From JALONO01 sp038209965 (GTDB lineage: Bacteria; Bacteroidota; Bacteroidia; Cytophagales; Thermoflexibacteraceae), in the NCBI GenBank assembly GCA_038209965.1, contig JBBQXF010000185.1, positions 1 to 5,633 on the forward strand: a stretch of DNA of 5,633 nt, in the 5' to 3' direction. Positions 1 through 5,633 of this stretch are shown piece after piece. Below the pieces are notes generated by a model. It did no database searches, was not told where the DNA came from, and saw only the letters and a program-made list of their open reading frames with translations. The translations under genes and the position numbers were made by a program. How positions within the stretch are numbered: the first letter of the stretch is position 1; every line of letters begins with the position of its first letter.

Positions 1-130
1 TGCACAGTAGGAGGGGGGAAAAATGGAAAAACCTCCCCAAGTCTGGTGATTTAATAGAGCAAACAGTCATGGCTGCCTATTTTTTATTTTGTTTGATAGA
101 ATTTTTTGATTGCACGGGATTGGCGGATTA

Positions 131-754
131 TCACCGCATCAAGTTGTTCATTAAACCGCGATCCCGCCGGTTGGAAATGGTTTGCCCGGGACGATTGCCC
201 CAGCCATAGTGTGCACTTAATTTGACGGTCTCAATCATCTTGTCCTGCCAAGTTTGGCTCACGGCCAACATGCCATTGTTAACAATTTCGCTACCAAGTG
301 CATAACTGATCTGAAAGATTTGAGTATTGCTCGAGTTGGCCGTGGTCTCTGGGAGTAGGCCAGCCAAGGTGCCAAAAACACCCTCGGCCGTGTAGGCCAC
401 GGCCTCGTTCAAGTAGTTGGAAAAGCTGCCCATGTTGAGGTTGTCCAAATAAATGTGGATACATTCATGAACCAATTTCGATTGGCTGCGCAGGTTGGTC
501 AGGTCAAACCCAGCGGGTAAGGCCAATGAGTCATACGCCATGTCATAAGTGGCAGCCGCGCCACTGCTCACCTTTCCCTTGAGAATGATTTCGGGATGGT
601 TGTACATAAACTTGGGCACAAACAATGCGGCGATATCTTTTTCAAATATGGTTGGCGTGATCTGAAACTTGCCAAATTGGAACCGCAGCCGCTGGATCAG
701 CGGGTTAGTGGTCAAAAACTCATAGATTGGTTTACCCTTTAGATCAACTGGCAT
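131..754 (-). CDS. Uncharacterised protein with an HExxH zinc-peptidase-like motif
   Basis: I do not recognise a named family. The 207-residue product carries LVHECIHIYLD, with HECIH at residues 96-100, followed by NEAVAYTAEG with a glutamate at 117. This is the pattern of a gluzincin-type metallopeptidase: two zinc-binding histidines, a catalytic glutamate, and a third acidic ligand about 17 residues after the second histidine. No signal peptide or membrane segment is visible, so a cytoplasmic protein is likeliest. Peptidase activity is inferred from the motif alone; the substrate is unknown. I chose the ATG at 754. The frame stays open to a TTG at 820, which would give 229 residues, but that TTG lies inside a promoter-like TAAATTTG box and the 22 added residues do not look like a natural N-terminus. 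No Shine-Dalgarno sequence precedes either start. The gene lies 246 bp downstream of another minus-strand gene and probably has its own promoter. Its reality as a gene is fairly sure; its function is not. Confidence 0.72.
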   Translation of the reverse strand: MPVDLKGKPIYEFLTTNPLIQRLRFQFGKFQITPTIFEKDIAALFVPKFMYNHPEIILKGKVSSGAAATYDMAYDSLALPAGFDLTNLRSQSKLVHECIHIYLDNLNMGSFSNYLNEAVAYTAEGVFGTLAGLLPETTANSSNTQIFQISYALGSEIVNNGMLAVSQTWQDKMIETVKLSAHYGWGNRPGQTISNRRDRGLMNNLMR

Positions 755-817
755 TTGTGGTTTTTTAAAACAAAATTTAAGAGAGTGAGAGTGAAATAGG
801 GGAAGATAATGGGCACT

Positions 818-825
818 CAAATTTA
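818..825 (-). promoter_or_regulatory. Candidate -7 promoter box (TAAATTTG) for the HExxH gene
   Basis: Read on the minus strand, this site is TAAATTTG, an exact match to the Bacteroidota -7 consensus TAnnTTTG. It lies 63 nt before the ATG at 754, giving a leader of about 55-60 nt. No clear TTG element is seen 17-23 nt further upstream, where the sequence is simply AT-rich, so the match rests on one box. A near match, TAACCTTTG, lies just upstream. The surrounding spacer (755-1000) holds no other gene or structure that I can support. Confidence 0.35.
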
Positions 826-1000
826 TCCAAAGGTTAGATAATAATTGATATTTTCACGATAAATTGACTTGATTTCCAGCAGTTCATTTTATACTCATTG
901 GAGACCAATTTCGCTTGGGCGTACTGTTGCAACCTTCAAAAACTACGCCGCCAGCAAAATCTCGCAATCATTTCAACTTGGATCAAAATGACCGCCGGCC

Positions 1001-1798
1001 CTACTTTAACTCGGTCAGCCACGCTTGAGCGAAGTCCCGGGCGGTGTTGGTGGCGATAGGCCCGGCCCGAAACAGCAATTTCCAGAGGTAGCCCTTTTTC
1101 TCGTATTCCGGGTTGACAAATACTTTCTGGTTGTACTTGGTGGTGAGCTGGGCTTTGAAATCAATGGTCGCGGCGAGGTCAATGAATTTTTTCAAACGGT
1201 CTTTGACCATGAGATTGGGATTTTTGACTGCCGCATATTGTAGTTCGGCTTGCTTGAGTTGCTCTTCCCGCTCGGCCAAATCTCTGGCGGCATCGCCCCC
1301 ACCAGCATTTTCCATGTCTTTTATGCTTTTTTCGTAATCAGCCAATTGTTCCTTAGTCATGTTTTTTTGCATCATTTCCCATAGTTGCTTATTGGCCATC
1401 ATTTGCTTCTGCTGCTTCAAAGCCTCCTTGTTCATTTCATTGGCTTGGGCCGAGAGCTTGCGATCCTCTTCCAATTGCCGGCGCAGTGGGGCCGGATCGG
1501 GCACATTGCTGTTTTCGGCCCGCCACCGGGTTTTGAAAGCTTCGGACATGACGTAAGTTTTGACAATGCTACCCATTGCTTTTACTGTTGCAGCGTGGGC
1601 ACCCTCGGGCAACACCTTGGCTTTTTTGGTAAAACTGGCCAGGTTATGCTCATACCAATTTGGCACTTTCAAGTTCCTTTTGGCTACCCCCAAAACAGCA
1701 TTCTCCATATCCGATTGCGTGGCATCTAGGTCAGTCAACACGTCGATTGACCGATAACTTAAGCAACCAATGGCCAAAAATAAAAGTAGCATTTTCAT
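1001..1798 (-). CDS. Exported hypothetical protein with a charged, probably coiled-coil middle
   Basis: No known family is recognised. The 265-residue product begins MKMLLLFLAIGCLSY, a short hydrophobic N-terminus typical of a Sec signal. The AIGC at residues 9-12 could be a weak lipobox, so a lipoprotein is possible, but the residue at -3 is poor for one. Residues 105-190 are rich in Glu, Lys, Gln, Met and Ala with few helix breakers apart from a GGG at 166-168, and probably form long helices or a coiled coil. The C-terminal part (about 195-265) is aromatic and basic and looks globular, ending near RDFAQAWLTELK. The protein is probably periplasmic or anchored in the envelope. The first ATG is used because the hydrophobic segment follows it at once. 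The gene diverges from the sensor kinase gene. No enzyme motif is visible, so no function is offered. Confidence 0.75.
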   Translation of the reverse strand: MKMLLLFLAIGCLSYRSIDVLTDLDATQSDMENAVLGVAKRNLKVPNWYEHNLASFTKKAKVLPEGAHAATVKAMGSIVKTYVMSEAFKTRWRAENSNVPDPAPLRRQLEEDRKLSAQANEMNKEALKQQKQMMANKQLWEMMQKNMTKEQLADYEKSIKDMENAGGGDAARDLAEREEQLKQAELQYAAVKNPNLMVKDRLKKFIDLAATIDFKAQLTTKYNQKVFVNPEYEKKGYLWKLLFRAGPIATNTARDFAQAWLTELK

Positions 1799-1839
1799 GT
1801 TAAAAAAAGATTTAGTGAAAAATGTTGGATGAACAAGTA

Positions 1840-1868
1840 ATTATAATTGAAAAAACCACGCTCCTCAA
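1840..1868 (-). promoter_or_regulatory. Candidate promoter for the exported hypothetical protein
   Basis: On the minus strand, TTGAGG (1868-1863) is followed after exactly 17 nt by TATAAT (1845-1840). This fits a general sigma-70 promoter and would start a transcript near 1833, about 35 nt before the ATG at 1798. It matches the Bacteroidota -7 consensus TAnnTTTG less well, so the fit may be chance in AT-rich DNA. Its -35 box lies 5 bp from the -33 box of the candidate forward promoter, giving a back-to-back pair. Confidence 0.35.
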
Positions 1869-1873
1869 CGCTG

Positions 1874-1902
1874 TTGCAAAGTTGTTTAGAAATGATATAT
1901 TG
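1874..1902 (+). promoter_or_regulatory. Candidate promoter for the sensor kinase gene
   Basis: A TTG at 1874-1876 is followed after 19 nt by TATATTG at 1896-1902, close to the Bacteroidota -33/-7 pattern TTG-N(17-23)-TAnnTTTG but with one T missing from the second box. Transcription would start near 1908, at the first hairpin unit of the leader, and run about 150 nt before the preferred kinase start at 2059. This placement implies that the upstream ATG at 1822 is not used. Confidence 0.3.
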
Positions 1903-1905
1903 CAC

Positions 1906-1955
1906 AATCCCCGAAAAAGGGGATTTTTGGTCTCCCCCGAAAAGGGGATTTTTGG
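1906..1955 (+). repeat. Two tandem CCCC-GAAAA-GGGG hairpin units in the kinase leader
   Basis: Unit 1 (1909-1930) is CCCC, GAAAAA, GGGG, ATTTTTGG. Unit 2 (1935-1955) is identical except for one A fewer in the loop. The period is 26 bp with a TCTC linker. Unit 1 can fold as a 7-bp stem (AATCCCC at 1906-1912 with GGGGATT at 1919-1925) followed by T residues, which resembles a short intrinsic terminator or attenuator. The same AATCCCC can instead pair with the second GGGGATT at 1944-1950, so the two folds exclude each other. The period is not a multiple of three, so this is a nucleic-acid repeat and not a protein repeat. It could be a leader regulator, a local duplication, or a copy of a dispersed palindromic repeat. 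Confidence 0.6.
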
Positions 1956-2058
1956 GTACATAGTTGCAGATGTGAAATCATTTTGGAAACTTCGGCCCAC
2001 AAAGCATTGCATAGGGATCACACTTTCATTTTGTCATTTCCACTCAACCACATTTGCC

Positions 2059-4038
2059 TTGAGAAAGTATTGGTTTGCACTGTTGGGTGGGCTTTGGCCT
2101 TTGCTGGCCCCTTTGGCGCAAACTCCGGCCCAGGACAGTCTGCGCCGGGTGTTGTACACTTTGGCTGACGGTGACACCAACAAAGTGTGGTCTTATTTGC
2201 GCTATGGCGAGTATTTTGAGCTGAACAACCCCGATTCGGCCACTTTTTTTTACCAACGCTCCCGCCAATTAGCAGTGCAGATCGATTTTCGCCGGGGAAT
2301 GGCCGCTTATGTGGGCTATCAAATAGTGGTGCTCAACAACCAAGGCCGCTACCGGGAAGCCCTCGCCCTGTGTAAGGAAGCCTTGGCGATTTATCTCCAA
2401 GCAGGCACCCCCCGCGACCGGGCCGTAGCCTACAACAACCTGGCAAACGAGTGGGAATACTTGGGGGATTACCCCTTGGCCACTGAGAACTACTTGAAAG
2501 CCCGTCAATTGGCCGAATTGATCAATGATCGGCCCCTTTTGCGCATTTTGAACAATAACTTGGCTTCGGTATTTGTCGACCAGAAAGCGTATGCACGGGG
2601 GAAGACCTACGCTCAGACCGCCCTCGTGATCGCTCGCGAGCTGAGCAATGATTATGGAATTGCCTCTTCGACGATCAACTTGGCCATTGCGGAGCAAAAT
2701 CTGGGAAATTATGCCCAAGCACAGTCATTGTATGGTGAAGTAGAAAAAATAGGCCAAAAAACCGACGATTACGTCATTCAACTTGACGGTATTTTAGGCC
2801 AAGCCGAGGTTTGGTTGGCGCAAGGAGCATTTGCCAAGGCCGCCGATAGTTGGCAAACTGCCCTAAAGATGGCCCAAAGCCAAGAAAATCCACCCTATCA
2901 ACTCACCGCTTGGAAAGGGTTGGCGGCGGTTTATGCCGCCACGCAGCGGCCCGTTCAAGCCCGGGAAGCGTTGGCCAAGGCCCTTACATTGGCCAATGCC
3001 TTGGGAGCCAAGCAAGAATTGCGCGATCTGTATTTGCAAGCGGCAGAATTGGAGGAACGAATGCAGCAATGGCCCTTGGCTTTGCAATACCGCAAGCAAT
3101 TTGAAAGCATGAATGATTCGGTTTTCAACGAAAAGGGCCGGGCCAGCATCAATTTGGCCGAAGCAAAGTATGAATCGGAGCGGCAAACGGCCCAAATAGC
3201 CCAATTGGAGAAGGCCAATCGCCTACAAAACCAGCTCAACTATTTGGCGGCGGTCATTATTATCGGATTGTTGGTTATTGGGCTGTTGTTGTTGCGCTAT
3301 TTTCACCAAAAACAATTGATCGCCAGCCAAACCCAAGCCCTACTGGCCCAACACGTGCGCGAGCTGGAGCAGGAGAAACAGCTTTTGGCCGTCGATGCGG
3401 TGCTGCGCGGGCAAGAAGAGGAGCGGGGCCGATTGGCCAAGGATCTCCATGACGGTTTGGGTGGGATGCTCTCTGGGGTCAAACTTTCACTCGCTTCATT
3501 TTTTACCCATCATACCATGACCAAAGGTGCTCAACTATTGCCCGAGGAGTCGGCCCAAGGCTTGCTGAGGGCCATCGAGATGCTCGATGCTTCCATTGGC
3601 GAACTTCGCCGAGTGGCCCGCGACATGATGCCCGAAGCGTTGGTGCGCTTTGGCCTCAAAGATGCCCTGCAAGATTTTTGTGCCAATCTGGCCCAAGCAG
3701 CCAGCTTGCGGATCAGCTATCAAGCCATCGGCCTGGACGAACGCTTGCCGGCCACCACCGAAACCGTGCTGTTCCGTATTGTGCAAGAACTGCTCAACAA
3801 CACGGTGAAGCATGGCCGCGCCCGCGAGGTGATGGTGCAGTTGCTGCGCGACGGCCCGCGATTGAGCCTCACCGTGGAAGATGATGGCCAAGGTTTTGAC
3901 CCAGCCCAGCTTGATCGGGCCCCGGGCATTGGGTGGGCCAACATTCGCTCCCGCGTCGATTACTTGGGTGGCAAACTCGACCTCCAGTCGGCCCCCGGCA
4001 AGGGCACTTCGGTCTATATTGAGCTGGAGATCAAATAA
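2059..4038 (+). CDS. TPR-containing sensor histidine kinase (HisKA_3 / NarL-type)
   Basis: This is a membrane sensor kinase of a two-component system, 659 residues from the TTG at 2059. It begins with a signal peptide (basic RKYW, then a hydrophobic stretch ending PLA before QTPAQ). About eight TPR-like helix pairs span residues 39-350, for example AVAYNNLANEWEYLGDYPLA, and would lie in the periplasm as the sensing or protein-binding part. One membrane helix (about 395-415) and a coiled-coil linker lead to the dimerisation domain EEERGRLAKDLHDGLGG, with phospho-acceptor His464. The ATPase domain shows an N-box (QELLNNTVKHG, near residue 580), a DDGQGFD box (608) and GKGTS at the C-terminus. 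All catalytic motifs are intact. The frame is open back to an ATG at 1822 (738 residues), but the extra 79 residues read through the hairpin repeats, look non-coding, and would bury the signal peptide. The gene is convergent with the response regulator gene, its likely partner. The ligand is unknown. Confidence 0.93.
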   Translation: MRKYWFALLGGLWPLLAPLAQTPAQDSLRRVLYTLADGDTNKVWSYLRYGEYFELNNPDSATFFYQRSRQLAVQIDFRRGMAAYVGYQIVVLNNQGRYREALALCKEALAIYLQAGTPRDRAVAYNNLANEWEYLGDYPLATENYLKARQLAELINDRPLLRILNNNLASVFVDQKAYARGKTYAQTALVIARELSNDYGIASSTINLAIAEQNLGNYAQAQSLYGEVEKIGQKTDDYVIQLDGILGQAEVWLAQGAFAKAADSWQTALKMAQSQENPPYQLTAWKGLAAVYAATQRPVQAREALAKALTLANALGAKQELRDLYLQAAELEERMQQWPLALQYRKQFESMNDSVFNEKGRASINLAEAKYESERQTAQIAQLEKANRLQNQLNYLAAVIIIGLLVIGLLLLRYFHQKQLIASQTQALLAQHVRELEQEKQLLAVDAVLRGQEEERGRLAKDLHDGLGGMLSGVKLSLASFFTHHTMTKGAQLLPEESAQGLLRAIEMLDASIGELRRVARDMMPEALVRFGLKDALQDFCANLAQAASLRISYQAIGLDERLPATTETVLFRIVQELLNNTVKHGRAREVMVQLLRDGPRLSLTVEDDGQGFDPAQLDRAPGIGWANIRSRVDYLGGKLDLQSAPGKGTSVYIELEIK

Positions 4039-4066
4039 TTTGCGATCCCTTTATTGGTGGGCGAAA

Positions 4067-4080
4067 AACCCAATTGGGTT
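4067..4080 (-). terminator. Candidate terminator between the convergent kinase and regulator genes
   Basis: AACCCAATTGGGTT is a perfect 14-bp palindrome in the 106-bp spacer between the two gene ends. On the minus strand it can form a 5-bp stem with an AATT loop and is followed by further T residues (GGGTTTTTCGC), as in a weak intrinsic terminator for the response regulator, 65 nt past its stop codon. No T-run follows on the plus strand. The stem is short, and a competing 4-bp pairing (TGGG at 4058-4061 with CCCA at 4069-4072) exists, so the call is tentative. Confidence 0.35.
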
Positions 4081-4144
4081 GGGCAGGTTGACAGAAGCAT
4101 TATTTTGAAAAAATAGGGGAACAAAACGACATTGGACGCAAAAG

Positions 4145-4762
4145 CTAAAGCAGCCCTCTTTCCACCGCCAATTTGATCAGGGCCGCCGTATTTCTGGCCC
4201 CCAGTTTGGCCAGCAGGTTTTTCCGGTGGCTGTCCACGGTGAGCGGGCTGACGAAAAGCCGCTCGGCAATTTCTGTATTGGTCAGCCCTTCGGCAATGTG
4301 GGCCAGTACTTCTTTTTCGCGGCGGGTGAGCAAGGGCAAGCTCGGAGCCGTGTCGCCTTGCGCCAGCATTTGGGCCAGTTCATGGTCGAGGTAGAATTTG
4401 CCTTCGGCCACTTGCCCAATGGCCAGCAGCAGGGTGTCCCGATCCACGCTTTTGAGCACATAGCCCAAGGCTCCCGCCTCAATCATCTTGGAAATATAGC
4501 TCCGTTCTTTGAATGTGCTCAGGCCCAACACTTTGACTGTCGGAAAATCGCGGCGGATCTGGCGGCACAGGGCTATCCCATCAATCTCGGGCAGGTTGAT
4601 GTCCAGCAGTGCCACGTCCACTGGCTGGGCTTTGAGCAGGGCCAATGCCGCATTTGCATTGCTGGCCATGCCCACCACGCTAAAGTCGGAAACAGGCTGG
4701 AGCAAGGTTTTGATGCCTTCCAGCACCATCGGGTGATCGTCCACGATCAGGAGTCGAATCAT
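4145..4762 (-). CDS. NarL/FixJ-family response regulator (receiver plus LuxR-type HTH)
   Basis: This 205-residue cytoplasmic DNA-binding regulator has the normal length and layout of the NarL/FixJ family. The receiver domain (about 1-120) has the acidic pair Asp8-Asp9 in LLIVDDHP, the phospho-acceptor Asp54 in ALLDINLPEIDG, the conserved Ser/Thr in LGLSTF (82-83) and Lys104 in YVLKS. A short linker leads to a LuxR-type helix-turn-helix (about 144-205) with the hallmark LTRREKEVLAHIAEGLTNTEIAERLFVSPLTVDSHRKN pattern, in pieces: LTRREKEVL, TNTEIAERL and VDSHRKNLLAKL. The ATG at 4762 is chosen because LLIVDDH follows directly, as is usual for the family. It is very probably phosphorylated by the adjacent NarL-type kinase, which is convergent with it across a 106-bp gap. 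It diverges from the DUF4349 lipoprotein gene, a possible target. Which genes it controls cannot be read from the sequence. Confidence 0.96.
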   Translation of the reverse strand: MIRLLIVDDHPMVLEGIKTLLQPVSDFSVVGMASNANAALALLKAQPVDVALLDINLPEIDGIALCRQIRRDFPTVKVLGLSTFKERSYISKMIEAGALGYVLKSVDRDTLLLAIGQVAEGKFYLDHELAQMLAQGDTAPSLPLLTRREKEVLAHIAEGLTNTEIAERLFVSPLTVDSHRKNLLAKLGARNTAALIKLAVERGLL

Positions 4763-4781
4763 CGGCTAGGAACTTGTTGTG

Positions 4782-4812
4782 CAAAAGGTACTACATTGAG
4801 GCGACAATCCAA
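4782..4812 (-). promoter_or_regulatory. Candidate promoter for the response regulator
   Basis: On the minus strand, TTG (4812-4810) is followed after 19 nt by TACCTTTTG (4790-4782). This resembles the Bacteroidota TTG-N(17-23)-TAnnTTTG pattern, with one extra T in the second box. The implied transcript start is near 4776, about 15 nt before the ATG. No Shine-Dalgarno sequence is present, as is usual in the phylum. Confidence 0.35.
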
Positions 4813-4880
4813 GGGTTGGCCAAAGTCCCCCTCATTTATTTTTTCCCTACGTTATGGAATTGGCCCGCCTGTGGCATCCT

Positions 4881-4895
4881 TACCGAAAATACCGA
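4881..4895 (+). repeat. Short direct repeat TACCGA-AAA-TACCGA before the lipoprotein start
   Basis: Two copies of TACCGA, 9 bp apart from start to start, end 2 nt before the ATG of the DUF4349 lipoprotein gene, where the initiating ribosome binds. It could be an operator half-site pair or a translation-initiation element. The repeat is short enough to be chance. Confidence 0.3.
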
Positions 4896-4897
4896 CC

Positions 4898-5633
4898 ATG
4901 AAAATGTCATTTTTTAAAGTAACGATTTTGATCGGCTTGCTAGCCAGTTTATTGGTGGGCTGCCACGGAAGTGGATCCAATCAGCCCGAAACCACCAACG
5001 CCGCGCCCCAAGGTTTTGATCAGGCGCAAACCAGGCCCGCCGAAGAGCAGCCCGAAGCGGGCGGCGCGGGCAATGGCCAATCGGGCGAAGACTTGCCACG
5101 CCGGGGCGAGGATTTCAAGCAAGTGCGCCAAGACCGGCCCGACACAGCGGCGGCAATCAAAGTGCCCACGCAGATCATCAAAAATGCCAATGTCCGTTAC
5201 AGGGTATTGGACTACAAAAAAGCCACAGCCGATATTGGCGCGGCCGTGAAGAACCACCAAGGCTACGTGAGCGAAGCCAACGAAAACAACGGCGGGTATC
5301 AGGTCGAGAGCCATTTGGTGATCCGGGTGCCGAGCAAAAATTTCGACATCTTGCTGGCCGAATTGCTCAAAATTGGGAGCTACATCAACTCCAACAATGT
5401 GACCGCCCAAGACGTGACGGAGGAGTATGTGGACATCATGGCCCGCCTGCGCACCAAGCGCGAAGTGGAACGCCGCTACGTGGAGTTGCTCCGCCAAGCC
5501 AAAAACGTGACCGAAGTGCTGGAAGTGGAGGCCCAACTCCGTGTGATCCGCGAAGAGATTGAAAGCCGCCAGGGCCGCCTCAAATATTTGCAGGATCAAG
5601 TCGGGTATAGCACCATTGCCCTCGACTATTACC
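4898..5633 (+). CDS. DUF4349-domain lipoprotein (3' end beyond the window)
   Basis: The reading frame is open from the ATG at 4898 to the window edge: 245 codons and no stop, so the C-terminus is missing. The N-terminus is a clear lipoprotein signal: MKMSFF, a hydrophobic stretch, then the lipobox LVGC with the lipidated Cys at 22. A linker rich in Gln, Pro, Ala, Gly and Glu (about 23-85) leads to a DUF4349-like domain from about residue 90. That domain starts with strands around KNANVRYRVLDYKKA, then LVIRVPSKNFD, then the characteristic TEEYVDIMARLRTKREVERR, a VLEVEAQLRVIREEIE helix and VGYSTIALDYY at the edge. Family members often end with a membrane segment, which would lie outside this window. 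The protein sits in the envelope; its biochemical role is not known for the family. It diverges from the response regulator across 135 bp, so it may be under that regulator's control. Confidence 0.88.
   Translation, partial: MKMSFFKVTILIGLLASLLVGCHGSGSNQPETTNAAPQGFDQAQTRPAEEQPEAGGAGNGQSGEDLPRRGEDFKQVRQDRPDTAAAIKVPTQIIKNANVRYRVLDYKKATADIGAAVKNHQGYVSEANENNGGYQVESHLVIRVPSKNFDILLAELLKIGSYINSNNVTAQDVTEEYVDIMARLRTKREVERRYVELLRQAKNVTEVLEVEAQLRVIREEIESRQGRLKYLQDQVGYSTIALDYY

Noticed and set aside
10..38. G-rich and C-rich tracts that might form a terminator for the HExxH gene
   Set aside because: The pairing is only about 5 bp around a 17-nt loop, lies some 90 nt beyond the stop codon, and is not followed by a T-run on the minus strand.
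1385..1729. 114-codon open frame on the plus strand
   Set aside because: It is opposite the exported hypothetical gene, which has a plausible signal peptide and helical core; the plus-strand product looks like a shadow.
1909..1955. Possible CRISPR-like repeats
   Set aside because: There are only two units, with a 4-bp linker in place of spacers, and no cas genes are nearby.
2269..2718. 149-codon open frame on the minus strand inside the kinase
   Set aside because: It is antisense to clear TPR repeats, has no recognisable domain, and is explained by codon bias in the kinase gene.
4101..4115. Inverted repeat TATTTT-GAA-AAAATA in the convergent spacer
   Set aside because: It contains only A-T pairs, so the hairpin would be too weak to support a terminator call.
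4949..5599. 216-codon open frame on the minus strand
   Set aside because: It lies wholly antisense to the DUF4349 lipoprotein gene, whose lipobox and conserved domain are convincing. Its His/Phe/Gly-rich, repetitive composition is typical of a shadow frame.

Overview
The window looks like chromosomal DNA of a member of the Bacteroidota, probably near the Saprospiraceae or Cytophagales; the family is an inference. The evidence is a periplasmic-TPR NarL-type sensor kinase of the sort common in that phylum, starts without Shine-Dalgarno sequences, promoter-like boxes of the TTG / TAnnTTTG type, and a lipoprotein with a DUF4349 domain. Coding DNA is rich in Leu TTG and Ala GCC codons and very rich in GGCC; spacers are clearly more AT-rich. 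No tRNA, rRNA, CRISPR array, insertion sequence or phage gene was seen.

Layout: positions 1-130 hold no gene I can support. Two minus-strand genes of unknown function follow. The first (131-754) is a small protein with an HExxH zinc-peptidase-like motif; the second (1001-1798) is an exported protein with a long, charged, probably coiled-coil middle. A divergent spacer (1799-2058) appears to hold back-to-back promoters and a leader with two tandem CCCC-GAAAA-GGGG hairpin units. It leads into a large plus-strand sensor histidine kinase (2059-4038). The kinase is convergent with a minus-strand NarL/FixJ-type response regulator (4145-4762). A 135-bp divergent spacer separates the regulator from a plus-strand DUF4349 lipoprotein (4898 onward) that runs off the right edge.

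How they work together: the kinase (signal peptide, periplasmic TPR array, one membrane helix, HisKA_3 and HATPase_c domains) and the regulator (receiver plus LuxR-type HTH) are the usual partners of a two-component system and are very probably cognate, although they are encoded tail to tail rather than in one operon. The regulator shares its upstream spacer with the lipoprotein gene, so that gene is a reasonable but unproven target. The signal sensed is unknown. Nothing in the sequence ties the two left-hand genes to the two-component system except the shared divergent spacer at 1799-2058.

I did not find a clearly new multi-gene system. The most unusual items are the hairpin-repeat leader before the kinase, the orphan HExxH protein, and the convergent arrangement of kinase and regulator.
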